Assembly (NCBI GenBank): GCA_963514095.1
Contig: OY741285.1
Coordinates: 4,287,875-4,351,874 of the forward strand
Length of the DNA stretch: 64,000 nucleotides
Direction: 5' to 3'
DNA from: Eutrigla gurnardus
Taxonomy: Eukaryota; Chordata; Actinopteri; Perciformes; Triglidae
A program made the translations under genes and the position numbers. Positions 9,396 to 20,160 of the stretch are shown here, one piece after another. The notes under the pieces are model-generated. The model made no database searches. It was given only the letters and a program-made list of their open reading frames with translations, and was not told the origin of the DNA. Each line of letters begins with the position of its first letter. The first letter of the stretch is position 1.

Positions 9396-11348
9396 GTACT
9401 GCAGGCTGGCAACAGGGAATGGAAAGACACAATAGGTGTGAGGTGAAACCTGAATCGTGATTGTGACACCTTAACGACGGCTTAACGTTCTTCTCCTGGA
9501 AGTGTTGGAGACATTAGGCGGAGTTGTGAATTAGTAATACACGGCTGACACATTTCCAAACACTCGCCTTGTGCAAGGTAAATTACGGCGTGGGCCCATT
9601 CCTTGAAAACACTGCAGCTCTGTAATGGATTGTGCACATTAAGGCATATTTCCACATATAACTACATGTTGAAATAGTTGATTCAAACATGTCAAACAAT
9701 TAAAAGTAAGCCTTTTTCACATTTCTTTTGTCTCTTTGTGTTGTTGAAGCTCTGTTCTTGCAAACCTGAGGATTATTCCAGCGTGAAGATTAAATATCAG
9801 CCACAATGTAAATAGGGTGTCTACTTCAGAAACCAGTTTTTCCACATAATTGAGGTATAGATTTTACAACATCACGACTAAATCTGCATGAACAGCTTCC
9901 AAACGTTAGATTCCACGTCATCTTTTATGTTTTTTTTATTGATTGTGACATTGACTGGAAAATATGTCCTCCCTTCCTTCTCACACCAACCCATGCTTGT
10001 AAAAGGATAGCGCTGTCTGTAGCTAATGGACCCAGTTCGACAGGTTTCTGTTGAATGGGTTGAGCGACCAACACTCAGATTTCACAACGGGAAAATCACC
10101 ACAGAGACCAATCAGGAACAATGGCCGGAGAAGGAAATCAACAGAAAGAGAGTATCAACAAGGTGTCTAGAGTATCGAGAAAGTTGGCCAGTTAGTGGCC
10201 TGTCTGAAACTTGGAGTTGATTGTTGACATTATACAGATATAATCAATAAGGTTAATTTAACCATCAGAGTGTGTAATACATATGTATAATTTAGATTTT
10301 GTTTGTTTTGGAAGCTTCTCTCCGTCTCCGTGCTGCAGTACCACTCTCCACCTGAACTGATTAAAGGCTGTTTAATGTGATATCTGGTTCAAACTCACCT
10401 AAAATCACATAAACTTAAATATAGGGGACATCAGATTATTGCATACCATGAATACATAACTTGAATTAATAGGAAAACACACTTTAAGCTATTTTTCTGA
10501 CGTTTTTGATTCATTGGCGGGCTCTTGTATCAAAGTCCACATTCTGTACAGTTTCCTGTGGGTTTAAAATGTTTTCTGATCAGATTCTGTGAAGTAGGGC
10601 CGTGCCCATCAAACACACACGGCAGCAACAAAACCAGGCGTGTCACTGTCAATAATTGATAAGATAAGAGTTATAATGCTGTTCCTTGTCAAATGTATCG
10701 GTCTCTCCAGTTAGGAGAAGTCACGTGACCTGGGAGAAACATATAAAACCACTTCTTTATTGCAGTCTGTGACACTAACAGAATAAAAGAATACAAGAAA
10801 TCTACATTGTCATGTTCGTCATCTATACACCTAACAGTAATATTCATTTATTAGGTTAAAAATATATGATTACTAAGCTGCAGGACACACAATAAATACG
10901 TTGTTCTGTGGTGTAGGTGGTAACTCGAGTGTTCATTTGCTTCCTTCTATTTCCATAGAAAACTAGTTTTGATAGGAAAATGTTTTCCCTGTGTTGCAGT
11001 CAGGACTCAGAACTGTGGGACACATACATCATAAATGTAACAATTATTTTACTATGATGAAAAGTAAGATTTTATAAGGAACCTGTTCATTTGAAGTGAG
11101 GTCTTGTTGTAATTGATTTATCGGATTTTGTATATTGAGACCACAGCTGTGGGACAGGAATAAAGTGCTGCTTGGACCATAAAATGCTTTAAAAAATGAA
11201 CACGAAGAGACTAAATATTGGTAAAAATAAAAAACAAACACAAAACAAAGAGATGAACACGACTACAAAAAGACAAAAAGAGAAGCAAAACAATCTCAGA
11301 CACGATGGCTGTTGGAGTTACAAATAGCAGGTATTTAATTTATATTGA

Positions 11349-11354
11349 TTTATT
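11349..11354 (-). terminator. Candidate poly(A) signal for tmem238l
   Basis: The minus strand reads AATAAA here (TTTATT on plus), about 200 bp past the tmem238l stop codon. A second candidate lies near 11489. The choice between them cannot be made from sequence alone. Confidence 0.35.
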
Positions 11355-11551
11355 GCACATAAATAATGGATGTGAGTCATAACTGAGGTGTTTAAAGTTC
11401 CTCGTCTGTCCTTGAAGCGGATAAACAAACATCCACCAGTGAGAGTCGAAGCTACAGAGAAAGAACAGAGTTTTATTAAATGATGCTGATTTATTAAACG
11501 TGAACATGTACACCTGCAGCTGTACCTTTGGTTGCATCTTCCTGCACCAAG

Positions 11552-11821
11552 CTACCAGCAATCATTGTGCCGCACATGAAGAAGCTCTGAATGTCCTCTG
11601 GGGAGAAACTCCTCCATGGGCACCTCGAGGTTCCCCAGGTACCACATGATCCAGAAGCCCAGGCTGAGGAACATAATGAGGGGTCCCGAGAAGACCAGGA
11701 AATCCCAGCAGCTGAGGGGGGCGAAGACCCCGATGAAGAAAATGATGAGGCCTCCTGCATCCAGGAAGACGGCGATGAAGAAAAACAGCAGGCAGCGACC
11801 GAGATAGCCGGTAAAATCCAT
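11552..11821 (-). CDS. tmem238l: TMEM238-like small membrane protein (tmem238l)
   Basis: An 89-codon frame encodes a small integral membrane protein of the TMEM238 family; the molecular function is unknown. From the ATG at 11821-11819 the protein begins MDFTGYLGRCLL. It has two hydrophobic helices, about residues 10-34 (LLFFFIAVFLDAGGLIIFF) and 41-64 (FLVFSGPLIMFLSLGFWIM). The family signature FLSLxxWIxWYxxNLEVP follows, with a short polar tail. The frame is open upstream to 12055, but that extension has no family resemblance, so I prefer the internal ATG right before the first helix. The short length fits TMEM238L better than TMEM238. Human TMEM238L lies near SHISA6, which supports the name. 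A possible acceptor (TTATTGCAG) lies about 21 nt before the ATG, so a 5' UTR intron is conceivable. Confidence 0.8.
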   Translation of the reverse strand: MDFTGYLGRCLLFFFIAVFLDAGGLIIFFIGVFAPLSCWDFLVFSGPLIMFLSLGFWIMWYLGNLEVPMEEFLPRGHSELLHVRHNDCW

Positions 11822-12364
11822 GACTTCGCTGACAGTTCCTGCAATAACTCGCAGGTTGAGCAGTTTATACGCAAATGTTCGGAGAAATGCGTCTTCCCTT
11901 TTCCGTGCCGCCTGGGAGTCTGAGGTGAGGCTGATGGGGAGCAAGAGTTTAAACACTCGGGTCACATTCCTTTCTGTATCTCCATCGCACATCTTTTCAT
12001 GACACTGAGAAATGCATTTCCTTAATGACGTCACGAGAAGTTCCAGCTCTCTCATCGGATTTCATGAAACGTGACAAACCCAGCGTCTTCTTCTCGAGCC
12101 CACGGGTGGATTTGGAAAAAAAAAGTGAGAAATATTGGCGTGTTTTTGGCCATCATATGGTGCTGTTTACATTTCAAAATGCCACGATGAGAAAACTGGT
12201 TCCTGTCTGGTGAATGACGTGTTTTCAACAATAACAGGAGACGGGAGAAAGCATCACGAGGAAGGGAAGATAAAAACAACTGTTGAACAACGTGCAGGGC
12301 GTAACGGAGCTGTTATCTGGACCCAAACTGTACCGGGCACCTGTATGCACAAACATCCTCAACA

Positions 12365-12617
12365 GCTAGATCAGTGTAAACTTTATTCCCAAGAAAAAGA
12401 CATTAACATATGTACAAAAAATAAGCATTGAAATAGAAACTATGTACACGTTAAAGACCTTTTTCTTCCTGTGTGCACAGCCTCGCTGGATGCTGGAGGC
12501 TTTTCCCTGATTAAGAAAGTGTCTTACTTTAGAAAAAAAAGTGCCTTTGATTTATGAGCTCGGTGTTCAGTTTGTGGAGGAAGTCTTTCCTTCAGCATCC
12601 GGAGAGCCAGACGCTAC
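12365..12617 (-). other. Probable spliced 3' UTR exon of the right-hand tmem238 gene
   Basis: The minus strand has a strong acceptor (CTCTCCTCCTCACACAG, AG at 12619-12618). An exon from 12617 ends near an AATAAA (plus TTTATT at 12382-12387). It pairs with the donor GTGAGTATTT at 14640-14631, which lies 10 nt after the stop codon of the gene at 14651-15175. The resulting intron is about 2.0 kb (12618-14640). The exon has no coding frame of its own. The inference rests on two good splice sites and a poly(A) signal in the right order. Confidence 0.6.
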
Positions 12618-14640
12618 CTGTGTGAGGAGGAGAGAGGGTTTAATTAAATCACAACAAATTACATTCATTTAAAACAGTTTAAATATGCAAGACTTGAGTG
12701 AAGATGTAATCTCAAAATTCAAATATGACAATGGAAAAATCCTTCATCACCAAAGAAGTTTGATTTCAATTCAAACCAGATTTATTTTTAAGTTTAGAGG
12801 GTATGATTTAAATATGAATTTGTGTTATTATCAATACAGATCTTTGTCAATGTCAGAGTTTTGATACATTTTTGTAAAACAAACTAAATTACTTTCAAGA
12901 AATCTCAAGTCAAGAAAAATGAAATACCGATGTGTGGTTTACATTTTTTTATGACTGTCATTTGCAAGCCTTCATCATTTCAAGTGTTAATTGTAAAAAA
13001 AAAAAAGAATAATAATAGGACCAAGTTTGTTTTAAAAAGCAGGCCGGACTCGCTGGTGAACACTCCTGTCAGCGGGAACTCCGTATCGCTGTGAAGATAA
13101 GGTGAGAAACCTGAACCTGATTGATCAACATGTTATGCCTCCTCATGTAGAAAGGCAGGCGGCCGCTACAATATCAATGTTGTCCTAAGGTGGAGGCCTG
13201 GAGATTATTAGACGACCGTAGACCTTCTGTGGATTGTAATATATTTGGTCTACAATAGGATTTGACAAAATTAAATACATGGAAACATTCGCTTCCATTG
13301 ATTAATTACATGAAGTGTTTGAAAGCTTTTCCAGGGTATCTATTTCCCCACTTAGAGTGCTTCTTTGTCTCACATTCAACAAGTTACAGTCAGGAATCCG
13401 CCTCATTGTTCAGCAATGTTTGTTCTGGTCATATCTCACAATCCCACATCTCCAAGGCCATTAGCCAGGTCAGATAACATGGGGAATCAGGTCCAGGCCC
13501 ATTAAAGTCAACTGTGTGGAACTAATAGATGGAGTGTGCAATGAAGGCGACTTATATATTATTATGATCCCTGAGTGTGGAGTCCTCGCCATCTACTCCA
13601 TTCCACTGGATCAATAAGAAAAGGCTTTTCTCCCATTAAAAATGCAATTGCGCCCTTTAGCCCAAAGGGGGTCTGCTGGCTTTGCCACCCGGTTACAAGC
13701 AAACTGACAACTAATGTAATGCAGAACTGTGAAGGTGAGCAGAAGCGGTCAGGCTCATTAATTAAAAGCTGCCACGGGCCACCGGAGATCTTTTCACAGC
13801 AGAGAGAAAAAAAATATGACAGATATTCATGAGCAGACGGGATCCTGAGGGAAGGGAGTGTTTGTTCCTCGGGACCAGCTTCAGTGTGGATGATGACAAT
13901 AATGGGAGACCTTTTCAGAATGAGGTGGAAGCAGAGGAGTGCAAGGATGCCAAAGCGTGATGATGAAAGTGTTACAGCCGTGGCTGGGAATGACTGATGG
14001 GGAGGGTGAAGGCAGAGCAATGTGCTGAAGGGTTTGGGGTTTTAAGTGTTGGTTAGTTCCAGGCCCAGACTTTCAGAAGATCGTTATTCATTTCATTAAC
14101 AGGTTAGTGTGAGATAGGGTTGTCAAACAAATCCATACTCATAAAATAGATACTAAAAATTATTTTAAAAATCAATAATTGATACTTTGTTACGTTTTCC
14201 TTTTTTTGCACGATTGATGTTGTTTGTATTCTAATCTTCATTTTAAAAATCTGCCTCTTCATTTTTGTAATTTTCTCCCCCTGGTATCAAGAATGGAGTC
14301 TTTTCAAATGTTAGTATCGTGACAACCGTGACAACAACAGAAACTTACAATGACGCAAGAGGAGGGGCGTGGGGGGGTTAATGTTTTATGTAAAGCACTT
14401 TGAATTACCATCTTGTTTGAAGGTGCTATACAAATAAAATTGCCTTAAAAGGATATTCACCAAAAAAGTCATGCAGTAAATATGTTTCTTATTTTAAAAA
14501 AGTGATTCTAGTATATTTTATCACCGTTTTAAGGGGTTTGAACGTATTTTACGATCATCAGGATGTGAATCGCAGTAAAATAATCGTGATCTGACATCGT
14601 CATATCGTCCCATGTGTCTGGGAGAAAGTTAAATACTCAC
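12618..14640 (-). other. Inferred 3' UTR intron of the tmem238-family gene
   Basis: No coding content is recognised. Positions 13560-14020 have a long stop-free minus-strand frame and a mixed-composition, non-repetitive look (see findings). Positions 14385-14450 match a fish LINE tail. Confidence 0.5.
14385..14450 (+). mobile_element. L2/CR1-type LINE 3' tail
   Basis: TGTAAAGCACTTTGAATTACC, then GTGCTATACAAATAAAATTG, is the characteristic 3' end shared by many fish L2-like LINEs and their SINE partners (recognised from memory). Only the tail is present. Confidence 0.7.
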
Positions 14641-14650
14641 CCCGGTCCTG

Positions 14651-15175
14651 TCAGAGAAGCCTCTCCACTTTGCCCTCCGCTGCCTGCAGAGCCACGTCGG
14701 AGCTCTTTAACACCCCCAACTCCGCCGAAGCCGCGCTCTCTGCCCATCCGTCAAACCCTCCGTTGTGGTGCCCCGAACCGCCGCCGCCGCCGTCATCCCA
14801 AGTGATCCGACACGGTGCGACAGCGTTCTCCTTCCCCATGCTCTTCTTCTTCACCTCCACGACTTCCAGGGGCTTCATGCCGCCTATGGAGAGCCTCTCG
14901 GACAGCTTCCTCGCCCAGTGCGTAAAGTTGAGGTCCATGGAGCCGCTCCTGCCCTCCGCGTACGGCGGAACGTTCACCATGTACCAGAGAACCCACCATA
15001 TCAAGCTGAGGAAAATGACGAGGGACCCCGTGTAGATGAGGAAATCCCCATAGAAGCGGCCGTCCAGGTTCAGGTTGCCGAAAATCCCGACCAGAAGTAC
15101 GACCAGACCGGCCGCGTCAAAAACCATGGCGAGGAAGAATAACGGCGCGCACTTCCCCACGCAGCCGCGGGCCAT
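14651..15175 (-). CDS. TMEM238-family membrane protein
   Basis: A 174-codon frame starts at the ATG 15175-15173 (MARGCVGKCAPLFFLAMVFD) and encodes a TMEM238-family protein. Two membrane helices are visible, about residues 10-33 and 45-68. The second reads DFLIYTGSLVIFLSLIWWVL, followed by WYMVN. GRxxGDxLIYxGxLxxFLSL and the downstream WARKLSERLS match human TMEM238 as I recall it (GRDFGDLLIYSGALLVFLSL, LARKLSRRWS). The cytosolic-looking tail is rich in Lys, Gly and Glu, with a run of five glycines (DDGGGGGSGHHNG). The upstream in-frame ATG at 15211 would add 12 residues without family resemblance, so it was not chosen. The donor 10 nt after the stop means a spliced 3' UTR, too close to the stop to trigger decay. 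The function is not established. It lies 2.8 kb from, and in the same orientation as, tmem238l. Confidence 0.82.
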   Translation of the reverse strand: MARGCVGKCAPLFFLAMVFDAAGLVVLLVGIFGNLNLDGRFYGDFLIYTGSLVIFLSLIWWVLWYMVNVPPYAEGRSGSMDLNFTHWARKLSERLSIGGMKPLEVVEVKKKSMGKENAVAPCRITWDDGGGGGSGHHNGGFDGWAESAASAELGVLKSSDVALQAAEGKVERLL

Positions 15176-15320
15176 ACCGGCGGAGAGACGAGAGCCACCG
15201 GCGCACAACACCGCGGCTGGGCTTTCAGGACGCGCATTTCACCAACTTACACCTGTGTGATGTTCACCTGTGACCAGGCCCCGCCCCTCAGCGCGTCACT
15301 GTGTCCGGTGGACACCCAGG
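15176..15320 (-). promoter_or_regulatory. Likely promoter of the tmem238-family gene
   Basis: A GC-rich stretch directly upstream of the ATG has a GC box (CCCCGCCCC, about 15279-15287) and two CACCTG E-box motifs (about 15250 and 15265). There is no TATA box. The start site is not determinable. Confidence 0.4.
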
Positions 15321-15768
15321 GGACTCATCAAAACGCAACATGTGGTAGTTTCAAAAGTCAAAGAAAAGAAAATAAGTACTTGATAATAACTTTATTAATG
15401 TTGCAAATTTGCACAAAAAAAACTTTATTTTGTGCTTAATTTCTGAACCCCAAAACAAAAAGGCTGTGAAAAATGTATTTTCCTCTGTAAATACCCTCAC
15501 ATAACATAGACTACCCCTGGCAGTGCTGTTGTTATCTGTATGTATACTTTACTGTGACATTTTGTATACTTTGTACTGTCTTTTTTCAATAAATACAAGT
15601 ATTTTAAGTGTACAAATGTAGAAAAAAATAGGAAGTTGTCCACATCCAGGCAGAAACCTCTGGTTCTGAAAAGTGAAGCCAAAGCTAAAGTGCCTTAAAC
15701 TTGGATTCCTGCTGCTGGCCTACCTTGCATGTGATTGACCAATCAGTTACTTACAATGATGACTTTAA

Positions 15769-15870
15769 CACTTATGAAGCTAACTTTGTTAACAGCTTCA
15801 TACCAGAATCCAGATGGATCCAGATCCAGTAAGGGTGCTTGTGTTAATCAGATTCTCCCAACAGCCTCCT
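15769..15870. repeat. Dispersed repeat, copy 1 of 3 (AAGCTAACTTTGTTAGCAG family)
   Basis: ATGAAGCTAACTTTGTTAAC, then CAGATGGATCCAGATCCAGT and AAGGGTGCTTGTG, followed by a TCAGATTC block. The same block order recurs at 21655-21800 and 49605-49730. Confidence 0.8.
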
Positions 15871-17973
15871 GCAGTGCCGCTCAGTGACCTCAACACCTTA
15901 TTAAATCTGCAACTATGTTGAAAGATTTCATGATTTATACGCCCTGTGACTCCTTCACAGCCATAGAGACACCAATGATATCTAAGATTACTACAATTAT
16001 AAAGCAAATCCAAAGCTAACCTGCTAAATAGGCCTTCTGTGTGTTGTAACAGTGACTTATAATGATAATATGGAGGGTAAATCTCCCAAACCCCACATCA
16101 GTTTCTGTTAACATTCATTTGGCCGCTAGAGGGCGCCAGCCCTCTTTCAAACACACCCGATCCTGGCTGGACGTCTGCATTGGAAATTAGCTGCATTGCT
16201 CAACCAGCAAATATCAAAGTAAAGATCTGGAGAGGGAACATTTTTACTTGAACCTCGTTGAAACAGAACTAATGTTATTTGTCAATAAATTAAAATTCTC
16301 CAATTTGGTACATCTCCAAATAAATATTTGAGTGTTTCCACTCAATTATGTTGTTGACGAAGACACATTTGTGATTGGAAATCATTATTCAGCGTTGCCA
16401 AATCAGTCCCTCTGTTTTCTTTGACATCTTTCCTGTTTCTGCGAGGATGCAGATGAGGAAACTGTTGTTCCTTAACTACACTTTGGATGCGACTTTTCAT
16501 ATTTTTAAGCAACTAAACGCACTGTGTTATATGATATTCCAAACCCCAGGGTAATTAAGAGATGCAAACAAGCCAAATACAATTCTTCAGAAATTATGCC
16601 TAAGAGACAAACTTGTTTTTTTTATCAACCCTTCCTAAAAACGCCTCTCTCCACTTTGGGATGTACCATTGTGATTGACAGGTAGAGATGCTGGGGCTGC
16701 AGGGTTGATTCTGAGCTCAGAGTTCATGTTTAGGTTTTCAATAAAGTCAGTGTTTCATTACCGCTTCCTCTTTCTGCTGCAGGACATTCATCACTTCTAT
16801 CCATATTTTCTTCTTATTGGGACAAAAAAATATCCTGTTTTTCATAAAGTCCTGTGTTACATTCATCTTCACACAATTCTATATAAATACATCCCACGTA
16901 CACATACATACCTATACATACTTAACGTGGAGAGAGCCACCATTGTTCTGGGACATTGTCAGGATAACTTTGGGCTGAAGGTCGCTCGTTATTAACGACT
17001 AAATTTGCTTTTAATGATGGAGTGGAAGACGAGCTGCAGAGACATCATGAACTGCAGAGGCAACTTCCAAAGCAACACCCCAGAGGTTGCATTATAGCGT
17101 CGAATCAATCAGAAAATAACATGAAACACAGAAACACTTTCTCCGTGCGGGAAAAGTTAAACCTTCTCCGCCTCCCCCATTCGAACAGCTCCTGGAAGTG
17201 AAGGAGATGGAACCGTATTTAATAATTGAGAGTCGGGATGTAATTGAGGACATAGATCAATAATATCTAGGGGGTTGCTCTCATTACAGAGACACTACCC
17301 GACAACTCCCAAAGTTGTAGCTCAATGATGATGAATCTGTAGAGAAAGACAGAGAGAAAGGAGGTGTAGAGCAATGAGATCTGAAAATTTAACAAATGAG
17401 ACCCATTTCCCATCCCTGTCTGTCTCATGGCAGACTCATATCAGGTGGTTTGGCCGCCTCACATTTCAAAATGTCAGATCTACTGTGCTTAGAAACGGGG
17501 GATCTTTCCAGGGAGCCTGGCGGTTTCCCGAGCCCTGATTTCCCAGAGGATTGGCAGTCTCGACACGCATGGGCGTCCGTGAGCGTTTAAACAATCAACC
17601 ACCCACCCATCCAGTCTCCCAAACGGCACCCGGCTACCCTATTACAGCCTCTCCCATCCTCTCACCCACTCCCTCTGCCATGTTTCTCTTCATCCGTCAA
17701 CCACGCTTCGTTTCGGCGTCTATCACCTCTTCTGTTTTTTTTGCAATATAAAAGCATAAAAAAGGGGACTCGCTTTTAAGGAACTAGCAAGATTAAACAG
17801 GAGTGATTTCATTAAATGTTTACACTGCCTTAGCCACGAGTGAGGGATGTGGAGTCAATGAAGCCGTGGTTTCAAATTAGAGATAATATCTTTCACCCAC
17901 CTGGGGTGGAAAGACGAGGGCTGCATTTAAACTGATAGAGTGTATTTCTACCTGTTTATCCCTGAGGGGCTCA

Positions 17974-17974
<1 letters not shown>

Positions 17975-18048
<74 letters not shown>
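17975..18048. repeat. (AC)n microsatellite
   Basis: About 74 bp of uninterrupted AC. Confidence 0.95.
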
Positions 18049-18052
<4 letters not shown>

Positions 18053-19644
18053 TACAACATGCACAAGGACATCCCTTCCCTGGTTTCAAACCTCTGCCTT
18101 CGTCGCCACATTCTGATTCATATCCATAAACTCATCATTCAATCACAAATCTGGACTTCAACTTAAACCCAAGTCCTGAACTCTTGTTAAACTTTCGTCT
18201 GGCAAAAGAGGATGCTCCATTTGAAGCTTGTAACATTCAGACTGGCTCTCACGAGGGGGAAAAAGCACTTAGCGGGATTAACTTGCCCCGGGACTTGAAG
18301 ATTTTCATTTTAATGTCGGACGTGTAGCGACTACGCCGTGTGTTTGATAATGCATAAAAAAAAAAGGACGATTTTATTCAAACTTGAATTAAAAGATTTT
18401 TTGGAGACAACAAGCTGTAAATATTGATGCTGATCTTAATCCGACTCATTAGCATTTCAGCTGAAGTTGATGAATATATTTCACAAACAAAACAATGAAT
18501 AAGAATAAAAAATGATTTTGCGTTCTCCGTCTTCTTATCTGAACAGTCTTATGACTCCAACAACACATGCCTAAAGACATGTATTTGACCAGAGTTCCTG
18601 TCTTTGAGGTCAAAGGTCAACTCCCAGAGAGATCTGCCCTCCGACACGGCAGGAAACTGAATATGGTGAGGCCAATGAAAAGCCTCCCAAACTCCTTTCT
18701 ATACATCCGAGTGGTGAAAGCAGAGGAGAGTTAAAGGAAGCAGAGGGAGGAAGATGGACGGGAGGAGAAAAAACAGTCTTCTGACCAAACTGTCGCCCTC
18801 AGGTTGGTCACAGTGATTGGGTTGGTGTGAGGGGGTGACCTCGGGGAAATGAGAAAACACCCAGCCCAGTCGGGACCATCTCCCAGACTTCATTCTGCAG
18901 CCTTTCCTGTTTCTCACCACTTATGGAGCTTAAAAGAAATGTCAATACACTCACGGTTAAATCACATCCCTATCATCCAGTGTTCATGTCTGTATGTGGA
19001 CTGCTTCATTGTGAGAGGAGGCGGGATCTATGTGTGATGGATGTACAGACTGACTTGATCAGCGATGCTGGAGATGTTGCTGCTGAACTTTTCAACGTTG
19101 AGCTCCAAAAATGAAATGCCTTTGACCTTCACGTCGGGGCGGCGCGGTGGAAGAGCGGGTAGCACGGTCTCCGACATAAATCTTAGAGACATTTATCTCA
19201 AAACCTGCACAAATAAAAACATTTGATATAGTCCATGATCTGTATACTGTAGCCCAGTAATCATGCTAGCACAACAGGTGGTGTAACTTGATGATGTAGT
19301 GACTGATCACCTGGTTGGGGAGCTAATCGCTAACACACTAAGCAGCCGGGAAAACGCCAGCCCTAATTATTAATTGAAATTCTGTTCTTTTTTGTTTTTT
19401 GGGTAAAACTTCTTCGTCTCCACGAACAAAGTCTGTGTTTAACAAAAGCAATAGTTCCTATTGATACACAAATCACTTCCCAGCGAGCCTTCTTATTAAT
19501 CTTCATAGTTGGTTTTATTAAGGAGATAAACATTTGCACCCTAGATTCCTGTCTGGAAACCAATGGGAGAGCAGCGTTTCATACGTCTGCAACACAGTCA
19601 GGAATCAGAGTTCTGTTGGGAGGCACAACTGCAGAGAACTTTCT

Positions 19645-20160
19645 GGAAGGAGGAGGGGGAAGGAGAAGGAAGGAGAAGGAAGAGGGTGAAGGAGAGGAAG
19701 GAGAAGGAAGAGGGTGAAGGAGAGGAAGGAGAAGGAAGAGGATGAAGGAGAGGAAGGAGAAGGAAGAGGGTGAAGGAGAAGGAAGAGTGTGAAGGAGAGG
19801 AAGGAGAAGAAAGAGGATGAAGGAGAGGAAGAAGAAGGAAGAGTGTGAAGGAGAGGGAAGGAGAAGGAAGACGATGAAGGAGAGGAAGGAGAATGAAGAG
19901 GATGAAGGAGAGGAAGGAGAAGGAAGAGGGTGAAGGAGAGGAAGGAGAAGGAAGAGGGTGTAAGGAGATGGAAGAGGATGAAGGAGAGGAAGGAAAGGAA
20001 GAGGATGAAGGAGAGGAAGGAGAAGGAAGAGGATGAAGGAGAGGAAGGAGATGGAAGAGGGTGAAGGAGAAGGAAGGAGAAGGAAGAGGATGAAGGAGAA
20101 GGAAGAGGGTGAACGAGAGGAAGGAGAATGAGAGGAAGGAGATGGAAGAAAGAAGAGAAA
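19645..20160. repeat. Polypurine minisatellite, about 0.5 kb
   Basis: The plus strand is almost entirely A and G, built from variants of GGAAGGAGAAGGAAGAGG(g/a)TGAAGGAGA with isolated T interruptions. Units of roughly 20-30 bp vary by small insertions. Long open frames on both strands (Ser/Pro/Phe-rich on minus, Glu/Lys/Gly-rich on plus) are a by-product of the repeat and not genes. Confidence 0.95.

Larger units (their letters stand above)
7116..11340. other. Intergenic region between foxk2 and tmem238l
   Basis: No gene is recognised. Positions 7280-7700 are AT-rich with an AATAAA near 7675 on the plus strand but no upstream reading frame to go with it. The stretch holds a dispersed-repeat fragment (8160-8290), a probable LINE 3' end (8830-9075) and a (TG)n run (9317-9392). 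From 9480 to 11340 I see only AT-rich unique-looking DNA with short accidental frames. Confidence 0.6.

Noticed and set aside
11591..11923. Plus-strand acidic frame over tmem238l
   Set aside because: It is the antisense of the TMEM238-like membrane protein, whose hydrophobic codons read as acidic residues on the opposite strand.
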